Shown: positions 11,937 through 22,854 of the stretch, one piece after another
How positions within the stretch are numbered: position 1 is the stretch's first letter
Layout: the number at the start of each line of letters is the position of its first letter
Assembly (NCBI GenBank): GCA_037349315.1
Contig: JBAIAC010000001.1
Location: forward strand, 32,426,001-32,490,000
Direction of reading: 5' to 3'
Source: Chelydra serpentina
Lineage: Eukaryota > Chordata > Testudines > Chelydridae
Length of the DNA: 64,000 nt
The notes under the pieces: generated by a model
Databases searched by the model: none
What the model was told of the DNA's origin: nothing
The model's input: only the letters and a program-made list of their open reading frames with translations
Made by a program: the position numbers and the translations under genes

Positions 11937-12445
11937 AGGGAGGGGGTGAGGGGCGATGTAAGAATCTGCTTGGACTAGAACTTCAAATCATGGGGGTTCC
12001 AGGCTGCTGACACTTCTGCATCACCACCAGAAGTGTAGGCTGGCTTTCCGCTGTAAAGCTAGACACTGCAGGAAGTATTGCCCAGCAAGGCTGCAGTGGT
12101 GGCTTCTCACAGCCTACTGATTGGCCCATGTCGGTATATAAACAAAGAATCCATCACAGGGAGCTGTCTGAGCAACAACGCAGACTGACTGCTTGCTTCT
12201 TCTCCAGTCCTTGCCTTGCTGTGAACCCCAGACTCTGGCTTCTGACCCTGGCTCAACCCCAACTTCACCACTTGCCTCCTGTCTGCACCTCACCACCTGA
12301 CCCTGAATTCCTGGCATCCTGACCCAGCATGAACCCGACTCTGCTACTTGTCTCCTGACCACAACTTGGTGACTGACCCTTGCACGCAGGTTGCCCACAG
12401 CCTGACCCTGACAATACTTCTCTATAGTCAAGCCTACTATTATCC
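11937..12445 (+). repeat. Polypurine tract and 3' LTR of the second gypsy element
   Basis: A purine run GAGGGAGGGGGTGAGGGG (11935-11953) precedes TGTAAGAATCTGCTTGGACT at 11957, the expected start of a 3' LTR. The TATA-like GGTATATAAACAAAG lies at 12133, and the following TCCATCACAGGGAGCTGTCT matches the 5' copy. The right end is approximate. Confidence 0.6.
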
Positions 12446-14032
12446 ATCAGGTCTTTCAGTCCTCCCAGAGCATTTTGTCTCCTTACCTCCGTTTTCTTGA
12501 TGTTAGGAAATGCTGTCATTACTTCAAAAATCTCAAAGATATATCCTTTCCCTCCCCATTTAAATGAGAGTCTAGCCAGAAACTAAACAAATCCTTTAGC
12601 CCCATTGGTCTAAACACTTGCTTCACTTAAAATTTGTTTAAGAAAAACTAAGGTATAATCACGTAATATTGCTTCCTCCCCACCCCTTAAGTTTCCAAGG
12701 GACCTGAAATTCTGCTGATTTTAAGGATCTTACTCTTAGAATCTAATGTTACAAAAATTAAGAATATATTTATTATTCCTGGGTGCTTTCATTTTCTTGC
12801 AATTTTTGAGTATCTTCACGCTCCTGTGATCCTTACCTACAAAAGCATCTGGACGGGCCAGTATTTCTGTAAACTAACAAACACAAAATGCTGTAAGATC
12901 AATAAGCCTTATGTTCAAATCAAACTCACTGATCCTGTTACTAGGTCTTTATGATCAATATTTCTGTAATCAGCTCTTTGTGAGCTTGCAACATTGTGTT
13001 CAGTATCAATTCCATAGATTTTCACTTTCTCAACAACCAAGTAACCAATTATTCCTACATTCTTTACCAATCTAAACATACATGCACTGGTTCTAGACTT
13101 CATGATATAGCCTTTTAAAGTCCTATATGATACACTGAATTTTGTGCCCATAGACCTCTACTTTTGAAGAATGATGCCATCTTTATTCTTGGAAGAGTAC
13201 TGCCTGAAAAGGTCCTTTTGAAGGGCTCAATTGGGTAAAGTTGCCAATCACTCTCACCTCCTACTGAAGTCAAACAAAAAAAATTGAAGTTAATAGGAGA
13301 AGTCTTTACTCGTTACTTCTCAAGACTGGGACCTAAGTGAGGTGTTTCTAGTTTAGGGTTTTTTGTTTGTTTGTTTGTTTTCACAGAAGAATCTGAGACA
13401 GATTGTATAGTTTAAATCTTGCAGTTTGGAGATCGTTTGTTGTATTCCTCAACAAAGTTAAATCTAATAGGAGAGCTAGCTCAGAATGTTCTCATCATAG
13501 CTAAAGCACAAGAGTCCCTGCACTCTCTCTAACAATGAGCATAAGAAGCAAAATTACATTTCTGTGTCCTTAAACTTAAGACAGAGAAAATGCTCATCAT
13601 ACATTAGAACAAAATGTAGTCAGAAAAACAGTCACAATAAAACAACCTCAATCTGCTTTCAAGAAAGAGAAAGTGTATTTTTACTGTTTGCTGTTATTGG
13701 ATTCTAAACTGCTCTTTATACTAACCCTTTACATACTCTGTATAGCTGTTATACTCGAGGCATTCTAAACATTTGAAAACATTTGTTGTGCATATTTCCC
13801 AAATAAAGGACCTCAAGGTGAAAATAAGTGTTTATCGGGGATGAGATAAATCAGTTGATCTACCAAAAATACAAATACAGTAATATGTGTGACGACTATT
13901 TTCTACATAGGTATCTAAATTGAGACCTTTAATGAAATAATTTACAAGTATGTATGGTAATAAATAGTCATTATTATTGCTAATTAGTATTATAACCCAT
14001 CACCAGAGTATCAGGACACTGAGGGTACGTCT
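12446..14032. other. No gene recognised
   Basis: AT-rich DNA. A (GTTT)n microsatellite lies at 13361-13381. A motif of the CCATTGA/TCAATGG type is weakly present near 13226-13300. No exon or RNA gene was found. Confidence 0.4.
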
Positions 14033-14314
14033 TCCGGATCGGCGGGTAGTGATTGATCTATTGGGGATCGATTTATTGCATCTTGTCTAGACGCGATAAA
14101 TCGATTCCCCGAACGCGCTCCCCATCGACTCCAGAACTCCACCACTGCAAGAGGTGGAAGCAGAGTCGATGGGGGAGCGGCAGCGGTCAACTCGCCGCCG
14201 TCCTCACGGCCAGGTAAGTCGACCTACAATACGCCGACTTCAGCTACGCTATTCGTGTAGCTGAAGTTGCGTATCGTACGTCGACCCTCTCTCCCCCCCA
14301 GTGTAGACCTGGCC
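14033..14314. mobile_element. Three-hairpin MITE, copy 1
   Basis: Three consecutive stem-loops can be drawn: arms 14063-14076/14096-14110 (GGGGATCGATTTAT), 14116-14131/14163-14179 (CGCTCCCCATCGACTC) and 14218-14247/14257-14285 (starting GTCGACCTACAATACG). Outer ends are GGGTACGTCT at the left and AGTGTAGACCTGGCC at the right, a degenerate inverted pair. A second copy lies at 53517-53815 and shares CTTGTCTAGACGCGATAAAT and the last hairpin. Superfamily is uncertain; a PIF/Harbinger-like origin is possible. Confidence 0.7.
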
Positions 14315-15685
14315 TAAGAAAAGGAAATAAATTGATAAAGGATTTATATGAGATTTGGAAAACATTGTCAAAGAAAAAAAAGTATACACAACCTTGCTGA
14401 TCTTTGAATAAATTACGCAGATTAGTCCCTAACTGGAGAGGATAGTTTTCGTCCATTTCATACATCAATATGCATATTGTATGCACAGCATTTATTTTAA
14501 TCTTCTAGTATTGGTAATTAGTCTTTATGTACTGATCTTTTGGTGTCAACAATTGCTGAATTTTTCTCAGAGTAGGTTTTTAAAAAATAATAGCTATTCT
14601 ATAATTGGTAAGTGATTTTTAAAATATTAAACCTTTGTTCCCATAAAAATGTTTTCTCAAAAATGTGTTTTTACAACAACTCTTATGAACTAAAAATCAG
14701 AATAGTTAGGATATTGTAGCTCATTTTTTCTCAAGTCAAAAGTTTCTATTTTAGAGAAAATACATATACAATACACAGCAACGAGCAGTATTCAGGTTAC
14801 TTGCCAAAAGTTGAGTGAAATGTGTGAACAGTTGGTTTAGTTGAGGATCATTTACATTGTAAGTGTTATAATCTATTTTTCATGTTCTACAGTTCTGCAT
14901 ATAAAATTAAACACAAGTTGACATTCCATTATATTTTAAAAATGAAATTTACCAAATGTAGAAACTTGCCAGTACAGTACATTTTTCTTCATCTGATAAT
15001 GTACACAAGTAAAAACTTACTAATTTTTATATTTAAAGTGGAATGTGTATTTGAAAATGTAATTTGATATAGTTAGAACTAAAAAAACCCTACTGCCTAT
15101 ATCTTGTATCTCATCCTCAGAAAAAAGTAGGTTTTAAATTCTACATCATTTTCCAAATTATTAGTTGATACTCAAAATGTGTCATGAAGATTTGTATTAG
15201 TAGTGCTGTAAATATAACAAAAGAACTGCTGATATATAGATATGTTTAATTACTGTAATATGGTTAAAATTCTTGACTATCAAAGTGTTCTAGTGTGCTA
15301 ATGCATTCTTACACCTTATACTTTTTTGACTTTATCCAAACCCCAAGGAAGTCACTGAAAAGACTCCCATTGAGTTTAATGAGCTTTGTCTCAGACTCTT
15401 GTTTAATGATGCTTAGTAGTTTAGTATGATTTTCTTCCTCAAAGCATTTTCCAGTCTGTGACTGATTATCGGAACACCATTTTGTGGCAAATATTGTAAG
15501 TAATATCTCAATTTTATGTATGGGGCTACTGAGTCAGAGATGGAGAATTGTCCATAGCCATGGAGAGAGTCTGTGTCAGAGCTGGGACTAGAACTCATAA
15601 ACTCCTGGCTTCTGCTCCTGTCTTCAGGTCACTAGTCAATGCTTCCTGGGACCTGAATGAGTATAAACATCAATATGATTATGTT
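14315..15685. other. No gene recognised
   Basis: Strongly AT-rich DNA between the MITE and the CR1. A weak palindrome of the dispersed CCCATTGA type lies at about 15335-15400. The open frame at 14882-15067 has no known motif. Confidence 0.4.
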
Positions 15686-17087
15686 AATTTCAGAGCCATT
15701 GACCATTATCTTTGACAAATCATGGCAATCGGGGGAGGTCCCGGATGACTGGAAAAAAGCTAATGTAGTGCCCATCTTTAAAAAAGGGAAGAAGGAAGAT
15801 CCGGGGAACTACAGGCCAGTCAGTCTCACCTCAATCCCTGGAAAAATCATGGAACAGGTCCTCAAGGAATCAATTCTGAACCACTTAAAGGAGGGGAAAG
15901 TGATCAGGAACAGTCAGCATGGATTCACCAAGGGCAAGTCATGCCTGACTAACCTAATTGCCTTCTATGATGAGATAACTGGCTCTGTGGATGAGGGGAA
16001 AGCAGTGGATGTGCTATTTCTTGACTTTAGCAAAGCTTTTGATACAGTCTCGCACAGTGTTCTTGTCAGCAAGTTAAAGAAGTATGGGCTGGATGAATGG
16101 ACGGTAAGGTGGATAGAAAACTGGCTGGATGGTCGTGCTCAACGGGTAGTGATCAATGGCTCCATGTCTAGTTGGCAGCCGGTATCAAGTGGAGTGCCCC
16201 AAGGGTCGGTGCTGGGGCCGGTTTTGTTCAATATCTTCATCAACGACCTGGAGGATGGTGTGGACTGCACCCTTAGCAAGTTTGCAGATGACACTAAACT
16301 GGGAGGAGTGGTTGATACGCTGGAGGGTAGGGATAGGATACAGAGGGACCTAGACAAATTAGAGGATTGGGCCAAAAGAAATCTGATGAGGTTCAACAAG
16401 GACAAGTGCAGAGTCCTGCACTTAGGACGGAAGAATCCCATGCACTGCTACAGACTAGGGACCGAATGGCTGGGCAGCAGTTCTGCAGAAAAGGACCTAG
16501 GGGTTACAGTGGACGAAAAGCTGAATATGAGTCAACAGTGTGCCCTTGTTGCCAAGAAGGCTAACGGCATTTTGGGCTGTATAAGTAGGGGCATTGCCAG
16601 CAGATCGAGGGACGTGATTATTCCCCTCTATTCGACACTGGTGAGGCCTCATTTGGAGTACTGTGTCCAGTTTTGGGCCCCACACTAGAAAAAGGACGTG
16701 GATAAATTGGAAAGAGTCCAACGGAGGGCAACAAAAATGATTAGGGGGCTGGAGCACATGACTTATGAGGAGAGGCTGAGGGAACTGGGATTGTTTAGCC
16801 TGCAGAAGAGAAGAGTGAGGGGGGTGGATTTGATAGCTGCTTTCAACTACCTAAAAGGGGGTTCCAAAGAGGATGGATCTAGACTGTTCTCAGTGGTAGA
16901 AGATGACAGAACAAGGAGTAATGGTCTCAAGTTGCAGAGGGGGAGGTTTAGGTTGGATATTAGGAAAAACTTTTTCACTAGTAGGGTGGTGAAGCACTGG
17001 AATGGGTTACCTAGGGAGGTGGTGGAATCTCCTTCCTTAGAGGTTTTTAAGGTCAGGCTTGACAAAGCCCAGGCTGGGATGATCTAG
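15657..17087 (+). pseudogene. CR1 ORF2 reverse transcriptase with one in-frame stop
   Basis: The frame shows the LINE reverse-transcriptase blocks in order: [71 protein letters not shown] and the catalytic FADDTK at 16281-16298 (about residue 209 of the open stretch). One TAG at 16686-16688 follows VQFWAPH; the same frame continues [18 protein letters not shown] to the natural end at 17087. The stop stands where related CR1 proteins have an aromatic residue as I recall, so it looks like a single point mutation. The first ~30 bases before EPLTI are probably host sequence. No frameshift was needed, so the copy is fairly young. Confidence 0.92.
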
Positions 17088-17185
17088 TTGGGGTTGGTCC
17101 TGCTTTGAGCAGGGGGTTGGACTAGATGACCTCCTGAGGTCCCTTCCAACCCTGAGATTCTATGATTCTATGATTCTATGATTAA
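15686..17185 (+). mobile_element. CR1 LINE, 5'-truncated but well preserved
   Basis: The element starts inside the reverse-transcriptase domain ([20 protein letters not shown]) and runs to a typical CR1 3' end, GGGTTGGTCCTGCTTTGAGC then GGACTAGATGACCTCCTGAG, closing with three ATTCTATG-type octamers at 17156-17183. It lies in sense with KIF6 but in flanking intronic DNA. 5' truncation is usual for LINE insertions made by target-primed reverse transcription. Confidence 0.95.
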
Positions 17186-18046
17186 TTTGATACTGATCCC
17201 ATGTATGTGTGCATAATTTGTCACCTGCCTTGGAAAAACTGTTTCTTCATTTGTGAAGAACAGAGAAGACAGTCTGTACCCTTTTTATACTGAAAAATAT
17301 TGCTGATTCATTTTGTCAAGTCAAATAAGAACTGCTAGGATTCCAAAAGTCAGCAGTAGTGGCTTATACAGTTGATCAGAAGGCAAGGATGTAATTCCAT
17401 TGATAAAATGTAACAAGAAAAATAGATTCATTTATAAAAGAGGTAAGTCATTAGCCTACAAACGGTATCACACATTCCTGTGACTTAATAAACTGAGTAA
17501 TAGGACAACATAGACATGTGCCTATGCTAAAATAATTACTGGGGATTAGGAAGTTATATGGCTGCAACTCAGGTGCTATTCCAATAAAATGGATGTATTC
17601 ATGCTAACAATCTTGAATTGCTTTATTGGTACTATTTTTTTCCCAAAGTCTTACATCCATGATGAATATTTGTTGTTATGTTCTGCAACTTTGGATTGTT
17701 GGATGGTATGAACTCTTTACAGCTGAGCTGCTTAGTTCATAAACATTTATTTAACCCTTTAAAGTGTTCATTGGATAACCATAGTGTTTCCTTGGGCTAG
17801 TGATTTGTTTTATATTGGCCTTTCCTCCTAATCTGATAAAAACAAGCAATCTTAAATTATCAAAACCAAACACAGTATTGTGTGTGTCTATATATAAGAA
17901 GTACACACATACACACACACACGCACACACACACAATATAAAAAATTTCAAATAATTTATGTAGGAACCATGAAACAAAAAGTGTTGGTGGCGCTTTTTT
18001 GGGTATTATATACAGCCATATAGTATCGGTTCACATTAGATCATGT
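17186..18046. other. No gene recognised; contains a CA microsatellite
   Basis: AT-rich DNA. A (CA)n microsatellite with some interruptions lies at 17901-17936. No exon was found. Confidence 0.5.
17901..17936. repeat. (CA)n microsatellite
   Basis: Alternating CA/AC for about 36 bases with a T and a G interruption. Confidence 0.9.
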
Positions 18047-18054
18047 GACTAAGT

Positions 18055-18561
18055 CAGGGGTGGGCAAGCTTTTTGGCCCGAGGGCCACATCGGGGAATAA
18101 AAAGTGTATGGCAGGCCATGAATGCTCACAAAATTGGGGTTGGGGTGCGGGAGGGGGTGCAGGTTCTGGCTGGGGCAGGGGGTTGGGGCATCCCGGAAGC
18201 AGTGGCATGTCCCTTCTCCGGCTCCTATGCGGAGGCATGTCCAGGTGGCTCTGCGTGCTGCCCCATCCGCAGGCACCGCCCTGCAGCTCCCATTGGAGCA
18301 AATAGGAGCCGGAGCAGGGCCATGCCGCAGCTTCCAAGAACCGCGTGTTCTGGCTCCCAATCCCGTGCCATGGCTGGAGTGCTGTAGCGGGGCCGAGCTG
18401 TGTGGTGCAGCTCCGACCCAGTGCCCCGGCCGGAGCGGGTACAATCTGCGTGGTGCAGCCCTGGCCGGAGCTGGACTGAGCCACGTGGCGCGGCTCGCGG
18501 GCCTGCTTAAAATGGCTCGCAGGCCAGATCCGGCCCACAGGCCATAGTTTGCCCACCCCTG
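18055..18561. mobile_element. hAT-type non-autonomous element, GC-rich interior (507 bp)
   Basis: Terminal repeats are CAGGGGTGGGCAAGCTTTTT and ...CATAGTTTGCCCACCCCTG. They are flanked by a perfect 8-bp duplication GACTAAGT at 18047-18054 and 18562-18569. The interior is much richer in G+C than the surroundings, which is why long ORFs are open on both strands; none has a known domain. The right end of a relative lies at 41120-41260. Confidence 0.92.
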
Positions 18562-18714
18562 GACTAAGTAGTTTTTCAATGTAACTTAAATTTATATTCA
18601 GTAACACAAAATGTAATTGTCACATAGTGCTGACAAAATTATTATTTTTACTATTGCTAAACCCAAACGTTTAAAAATCATGAGCTGTTAAAGCTATTTT
18701 GATTTCTTTTGATT

Positions 18715-18900
18715 CTGAGTCTTTAGGAGGCACCTAGGTCACATTTCCAAGCTTTTCTCTGTAACCATGAGGGCTAAAACCTTTTCTTTCTTTTTTTCTT
18801 TTTTTAAATTAAAGCTGATAGTCTCATATGGTCATTGTATTCTTGGAACTAGGGCTTCAAGGAAAACACCGAACATATGAGACTCCCCATAAAATTATGA
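18715..18900 (+). repeat. Unnamed old dispersed repeat, copy 1
   Basis: AAGCTTTTCTCTGTAACCAT, GAGGGCTAAAACC, AAAGCTGATAGTCTCATATG and TTGGAACTAGGGCTTCAAGG occur in the same order as at 50195-50345, and in reverse complement at 59790-59945. Confidence 0.6.
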
Positions 18901-19019
18901 GAGTGAGCTTCACTGATGTAGAGGCCCATTCAAACATTAGGACCACATTGTGATAGCCTTTTACAAACATATTGAATGTTCTTCTAAAATATATTATCTG
19001 GGAAATATTTTGAGGACGT

Positions 19020-19092
19020 TCTATGGCCTGTGTTATATAGGAGGTTAGATTGGATGATCACAATGCTCCCTTCTGGCCTATGAATCTATACA
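19020..19092 (+). repeat. CR1-type 3' tail
   Basis: GGCCTGTGTTATATAGGAGG, TTAGATTGGATGATCACAAT and CCCTTCTGGCCTATGAATCT follow the order of a CR1 3' end. Confidence 0.7.
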
Positions 19093-20455
19093 TAAATAAG
19101 AATGTCCTTGCCCCAGAGTGCTCAGTCTAGAATAATGACAAGAAATGAATACTGTTCCATATTCTAAATGAGATCACAAAAGAGAAATTTAAGTGGTTTG
19201 CAGTAGAAGCAAAATCAAATTAATGCTTCATTTATTTGCTGAGTAATTGTTATAAAGTCCTGTGTCATAACCACTGTCTGTATTTGTTTAATTGAATTAA
19301 ATAGGGGCCAAAACCTTACACAGATAAAATTCCCATTGAAATTGCTGGGAACTTTGCTTGAGTAAAGACTGCAAGATTTGGTCTTTGGTGAATGAAACAG
19401 TGTTTTCTGTTCTTATATAAATCAAAAGAAATGTATCTCTCAATTCTACAAATAAATGCTGTTACATTTTACTTGCAGGCTAGAATGTATCTTATAAAAA
19501 AAACAGACTGCTTGGGAATAGAGAAATTTACAAATTTGGACATATTTAGGTCATCCCATTATACAATTTTTTCATTCTCTGTAGACTCTGTTGTTCTGAA
19601 CTTGATATTTACTATTAAAGAGAGATGGCCCTCCAAAAAATTGGAAAATCATAAACATCAGTAATTTTGTTAAAGTATACTGGAGACAGATCTCTTCAGC
19701 AACATCCAGGCCAATCTGCCTGGAATTAGTCCATGAGCTTCTGAACATGAAGTCATGCAACATTTCATAAACTCACTAAAGATCATTTCAGCAAGACCTC
19801 GTCTCTTGGATAATGTGTCTTTGATGTGTTTTGTTTGAAGTAAAGAGACAATTAATTGAACAAGGCATCTTTTTAACCATGCCAAAGCTCAGCTGCTCAA
19901 GAGAAGAACATGCAGGGTTTTCTGGTGATTCTGATGCCACTTTAAAATGTAGAAGGTGTGGGTGTAACTGTGAAGAAGTACTACTTATGTCTGTTCTCCA
20001 CATATGAATATTTCAAAATCTAAATGAGATTTCAATTGATAACCAGGCCAGTCTACCTAGTTCAGGATTCATTATCTAGACAAAGCTTTGGGGGCTAGAA
20101 TAATTGAAGTTAATGCAAGGAGATGCACATTATACCTCCCTGTGCTAGTCTATCTTCCTGCAAAATCGGATATTCGCTCCAAGGGAGGTCTGTTGGTGTT
20201 TCCCTACTGTTTTCACTTGATGTTTCTACTTCTTTTGGGACAGATTTAGTTTGTGGCTGAGGTCTTCAGGATTCCCTCTGGTGGAAACGTCTAAGGAAAT
20301 CCATCTAGGCTGTACCCCCTTCCCAATAGCACTATCAAACTTTTGGGTTGCAGAGGCCATCTACAGCCACCACCTTTGAAGTTGAATGAGCTGTCGTTGT
20401 TGTTTAGTTCTTTTGTGCATCTAGCCCAAAAAAGTATTTCAACACCTAACTTTTA

Positions 20456-20765
20456 GGTGCTTTGCCACCCAGTAGCATCCACAGCCCCAAGTTAACACAT
20501 TCATACTACAGTATGCAGACCTTCTGATCTGTATCCACACTGCCAAAATGACAGGGCTTGGATCAGACTTCCAGCAGGACTCAAGCTCTGACCCACCACC
20601 ATTAGTAGGGTCCTAGGACCTGGATTCTGAGTGCTTGCTGATCTGAGTCGAACTGATTTTTGTGTGGACAGAAGATGGGTTTAGGCTCAGACCTGAGTCA
20701 GAGCCTGGGCCTAGAGTGCAGTGTACACCTACAAAGGCCTTTCACCTGCACTAACACTAAGTGTG
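20456..20765. mobile_element. Possible decayed MITE
   Basis: The block around GGGTCCTAGGACC (20608-20620) has loosely palindromic flanks (GATCAGACTTCCAGC against GCTGATCTGAGTC). Similar GGACC/GGTCC centres occur in the MITE fragment at 56450-56605. Ends and duplications were not found, so the call is weak. Confidence 0.3.
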
Positions 20766-20803
20766 GCCTTCTTTTCTTTAGAAAATTGTACACTAACCGG
20801 CAC

Positions 20804-21107
20804 CAGGGCCGGCTCCAGGCACCAGCGCAGCAAGCGCATGCCTAAGGCATCAAGCCGCAGAGGGGCGGCCGGCTGGTAGTTGCGAGGGCAGCAGTCAGGC
20901 AGCCTTCGGCGGTGTTTCTGCAGGAGGTCCACTGGTTCCACGGCTTTGGCAGCAATTCGGTGGCGGGAACGCTGACAGCGCGGGACTGGCGGAGCACCTG
21001 CAGGAACGTCGCTGAATCCACGGGACTGGTGGACCTCCCGCAGAAACGCTGCCGACAGCTGCCTGACTGCCGTGCTTGGGGCGGCACAAAACACAGAGCC
21101 GTCCCTG
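20804..21107. mobile_element. hAT-type non-autonomous element (304 bp)
   Basis: Ends are CAGGGCCGGCTCCAGGCACC and ...AGAGCCGTCCCTG. A perfect 8-bp duplication ACCGGCAC lies at 20796-20803 and 21108-21115. The interior is GC-rich and repeats GGTGGACCTCC/CAGGAGGTCCACTGG-like words in inverted order. Confidence 0.9.
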
Positions 21108-21115
21108 ACCGGCAC

Positions 21116-21935
21116 AGTACTGCTGAAATGTTTAGGGAAGCATTCTCCCTCCTACATATTTTTCGTTAACTAAATAAATTGTATACCTTAATGTTGAAAC
21201 AAATATTTCATACCTTGCACTTTTCAGGTATTCCATATTCAGTAAATAGCCATTTATTTTGCCCATCTTCTAAGTGCCCATATACAAGCTTATATAGCTA
21301 CAGTTTAAATTTAGAATTTGCTCTCTCAAGAACAAACTAAAACAAGATGCAGGTTAAGTAAGCAATTTGGAAATTGATTTTTACTTTGTTCATAAAAACG
21401 CTGTATCTTCATTTTCAAAGATCAAGTTTGATCCCTAAGTAGCATTTATTATGTTAGCAATTACTAGGTCAGATTCATTGCCAAATTACACTGCAGTCTC
21501 ATCGATTTCAATAGTCCTTATTTAGCAGGAGTATGGGTTAGCAAGATTATACCTATATCCTGTAGTTCCTTATAGATCTTAAATAATGCAGAGAGAAATA
21601 GTGGGCCACATTTTCAAAAGTGTCCTTGACTGTTACTCACACTTTTGAATGTACAAGGTTTTGTATGCACATTTTTACTTCTGAGATTTTGTTCATTCAT
21701 AAACTCATGTCTACACATAAGCTGCTTTTTTGCAGGCAAATGTAGTTTCCATTAATATGTCTGTTCTTGGGGGGACGAGGGGGCTAGTGTGTCCTTGTAA
21801 AATTTAGCTAGAGAAACATGTGACCAGGCTGAAGCCCCTTTGAAAATTTACCCCAATAAACAGTCATTGGGAAAAAAGAGAAATTAAGAGGCATGGCCAA
21901 GAGGAAAAAGATCTTTGCAGATGAGCTATCAGTGC
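21116..21935. other. No gene recognised
   Basis: AT-rich DNA with one weak palindromic motif at about 21465-21545. Confidence 0.4.
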
Positions 21936-22854
21936 TGTGATGTTGCAATCTATATGGTTTTATGAAAATATGCTAATGAGAGTGAATATAATGTAACTGG
22001 AATATGCTTCATGCAAAAGGTCTCTTGTAAGGTATCATTACAAAGCTTATAATCTACTGAGTGTGGTCATTCTATTTGTATAAATGTATCACTCTTGTAT
22101 CTGAAACTAGAAATATGAAATATAACTCTGAGGTCCTATTGTAGTTATGCAAAGTGTGGGCCATTAATGGTGGTTTGGAATCTTGATGGCTCCCATCAAC
22201 CAGGACAATTGATTGTGGATGGCTCTGTTTGCTTTCAGGCCTTCCTGTAAGTCAGGCTGGGAGGAATGAGGGCTTGAAGTCTTATAGTGACAGGTGATCA
22301 TGTCACGGTCACCTGAACTGGGATCCATCTTTAACCTGGTTCTTTTCCATTTAGAAGGAGGGGTGGGAACCCAGAGAGGGACAAAGGATTCCCGCCTTGT
22401 GCAAAAGATATATAAGGGAGTGAAACAGAACAAAGGGGGCTGCAATCATGAGAAATTCCCTAGCTACCACCTGACGTGGAACAAGGGCTGTACCAGGAGA
22501 AAGGATTGTGCCCAGACTAGGAAGGCATCCACTCTGTGATAGAAGCTTATTGAAACATCTTCGAGGGTGAGATTTCATCTGTAATCGCTTTCTTACTGTA
22601 TTAGGTTTAGACTTGCATGTTTTATTTTATTTTGCTTGGTAATTCACTTTGTTCTGTCTAGTATCAGAGGGGTAGCCATGTTAGTCTGGATCTGTAGAAA
22701 CGACAAAGAGTCCTGTGGCACCTTATAGACTAACAGACGTATTGGAGCATAAGCTTTCGTGGGTGAATACCCACTTCTTCAGACGCATCTGAAGAAGTGG
22801 GTATTCACCCACGAAAGCTTATGCTCCAATATGTCTGTTAGTCTATAAGGTGCC

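Larger units (their letters stand above)
18570..20455. other. No gene recognised; old repeats inside
   Basis: A dispersed old repeat lies at about 18715-18900 and a CR1-type tail at 19020-19092. A palindromic CCCATTGAAATTGCTGGG motif is at 19305-19385. The remainder to 20.4 kb has no recognised feature. Confidence 0.4.

Noticed and set aside
13361..13381. (GTTT)n as a poly-A tail of a retroelement
   Set aside because: No element body was found next to it, so it is listed only as a microsatellite.
18041..18607. Long overlapping ORFs on both strands (up to 188 residues)
   Set aside because: They lie entirely in the GC-rich interior of the 507-bp hAT-type element; stops are rare because of composition, and no domain or codon pattern is visible.
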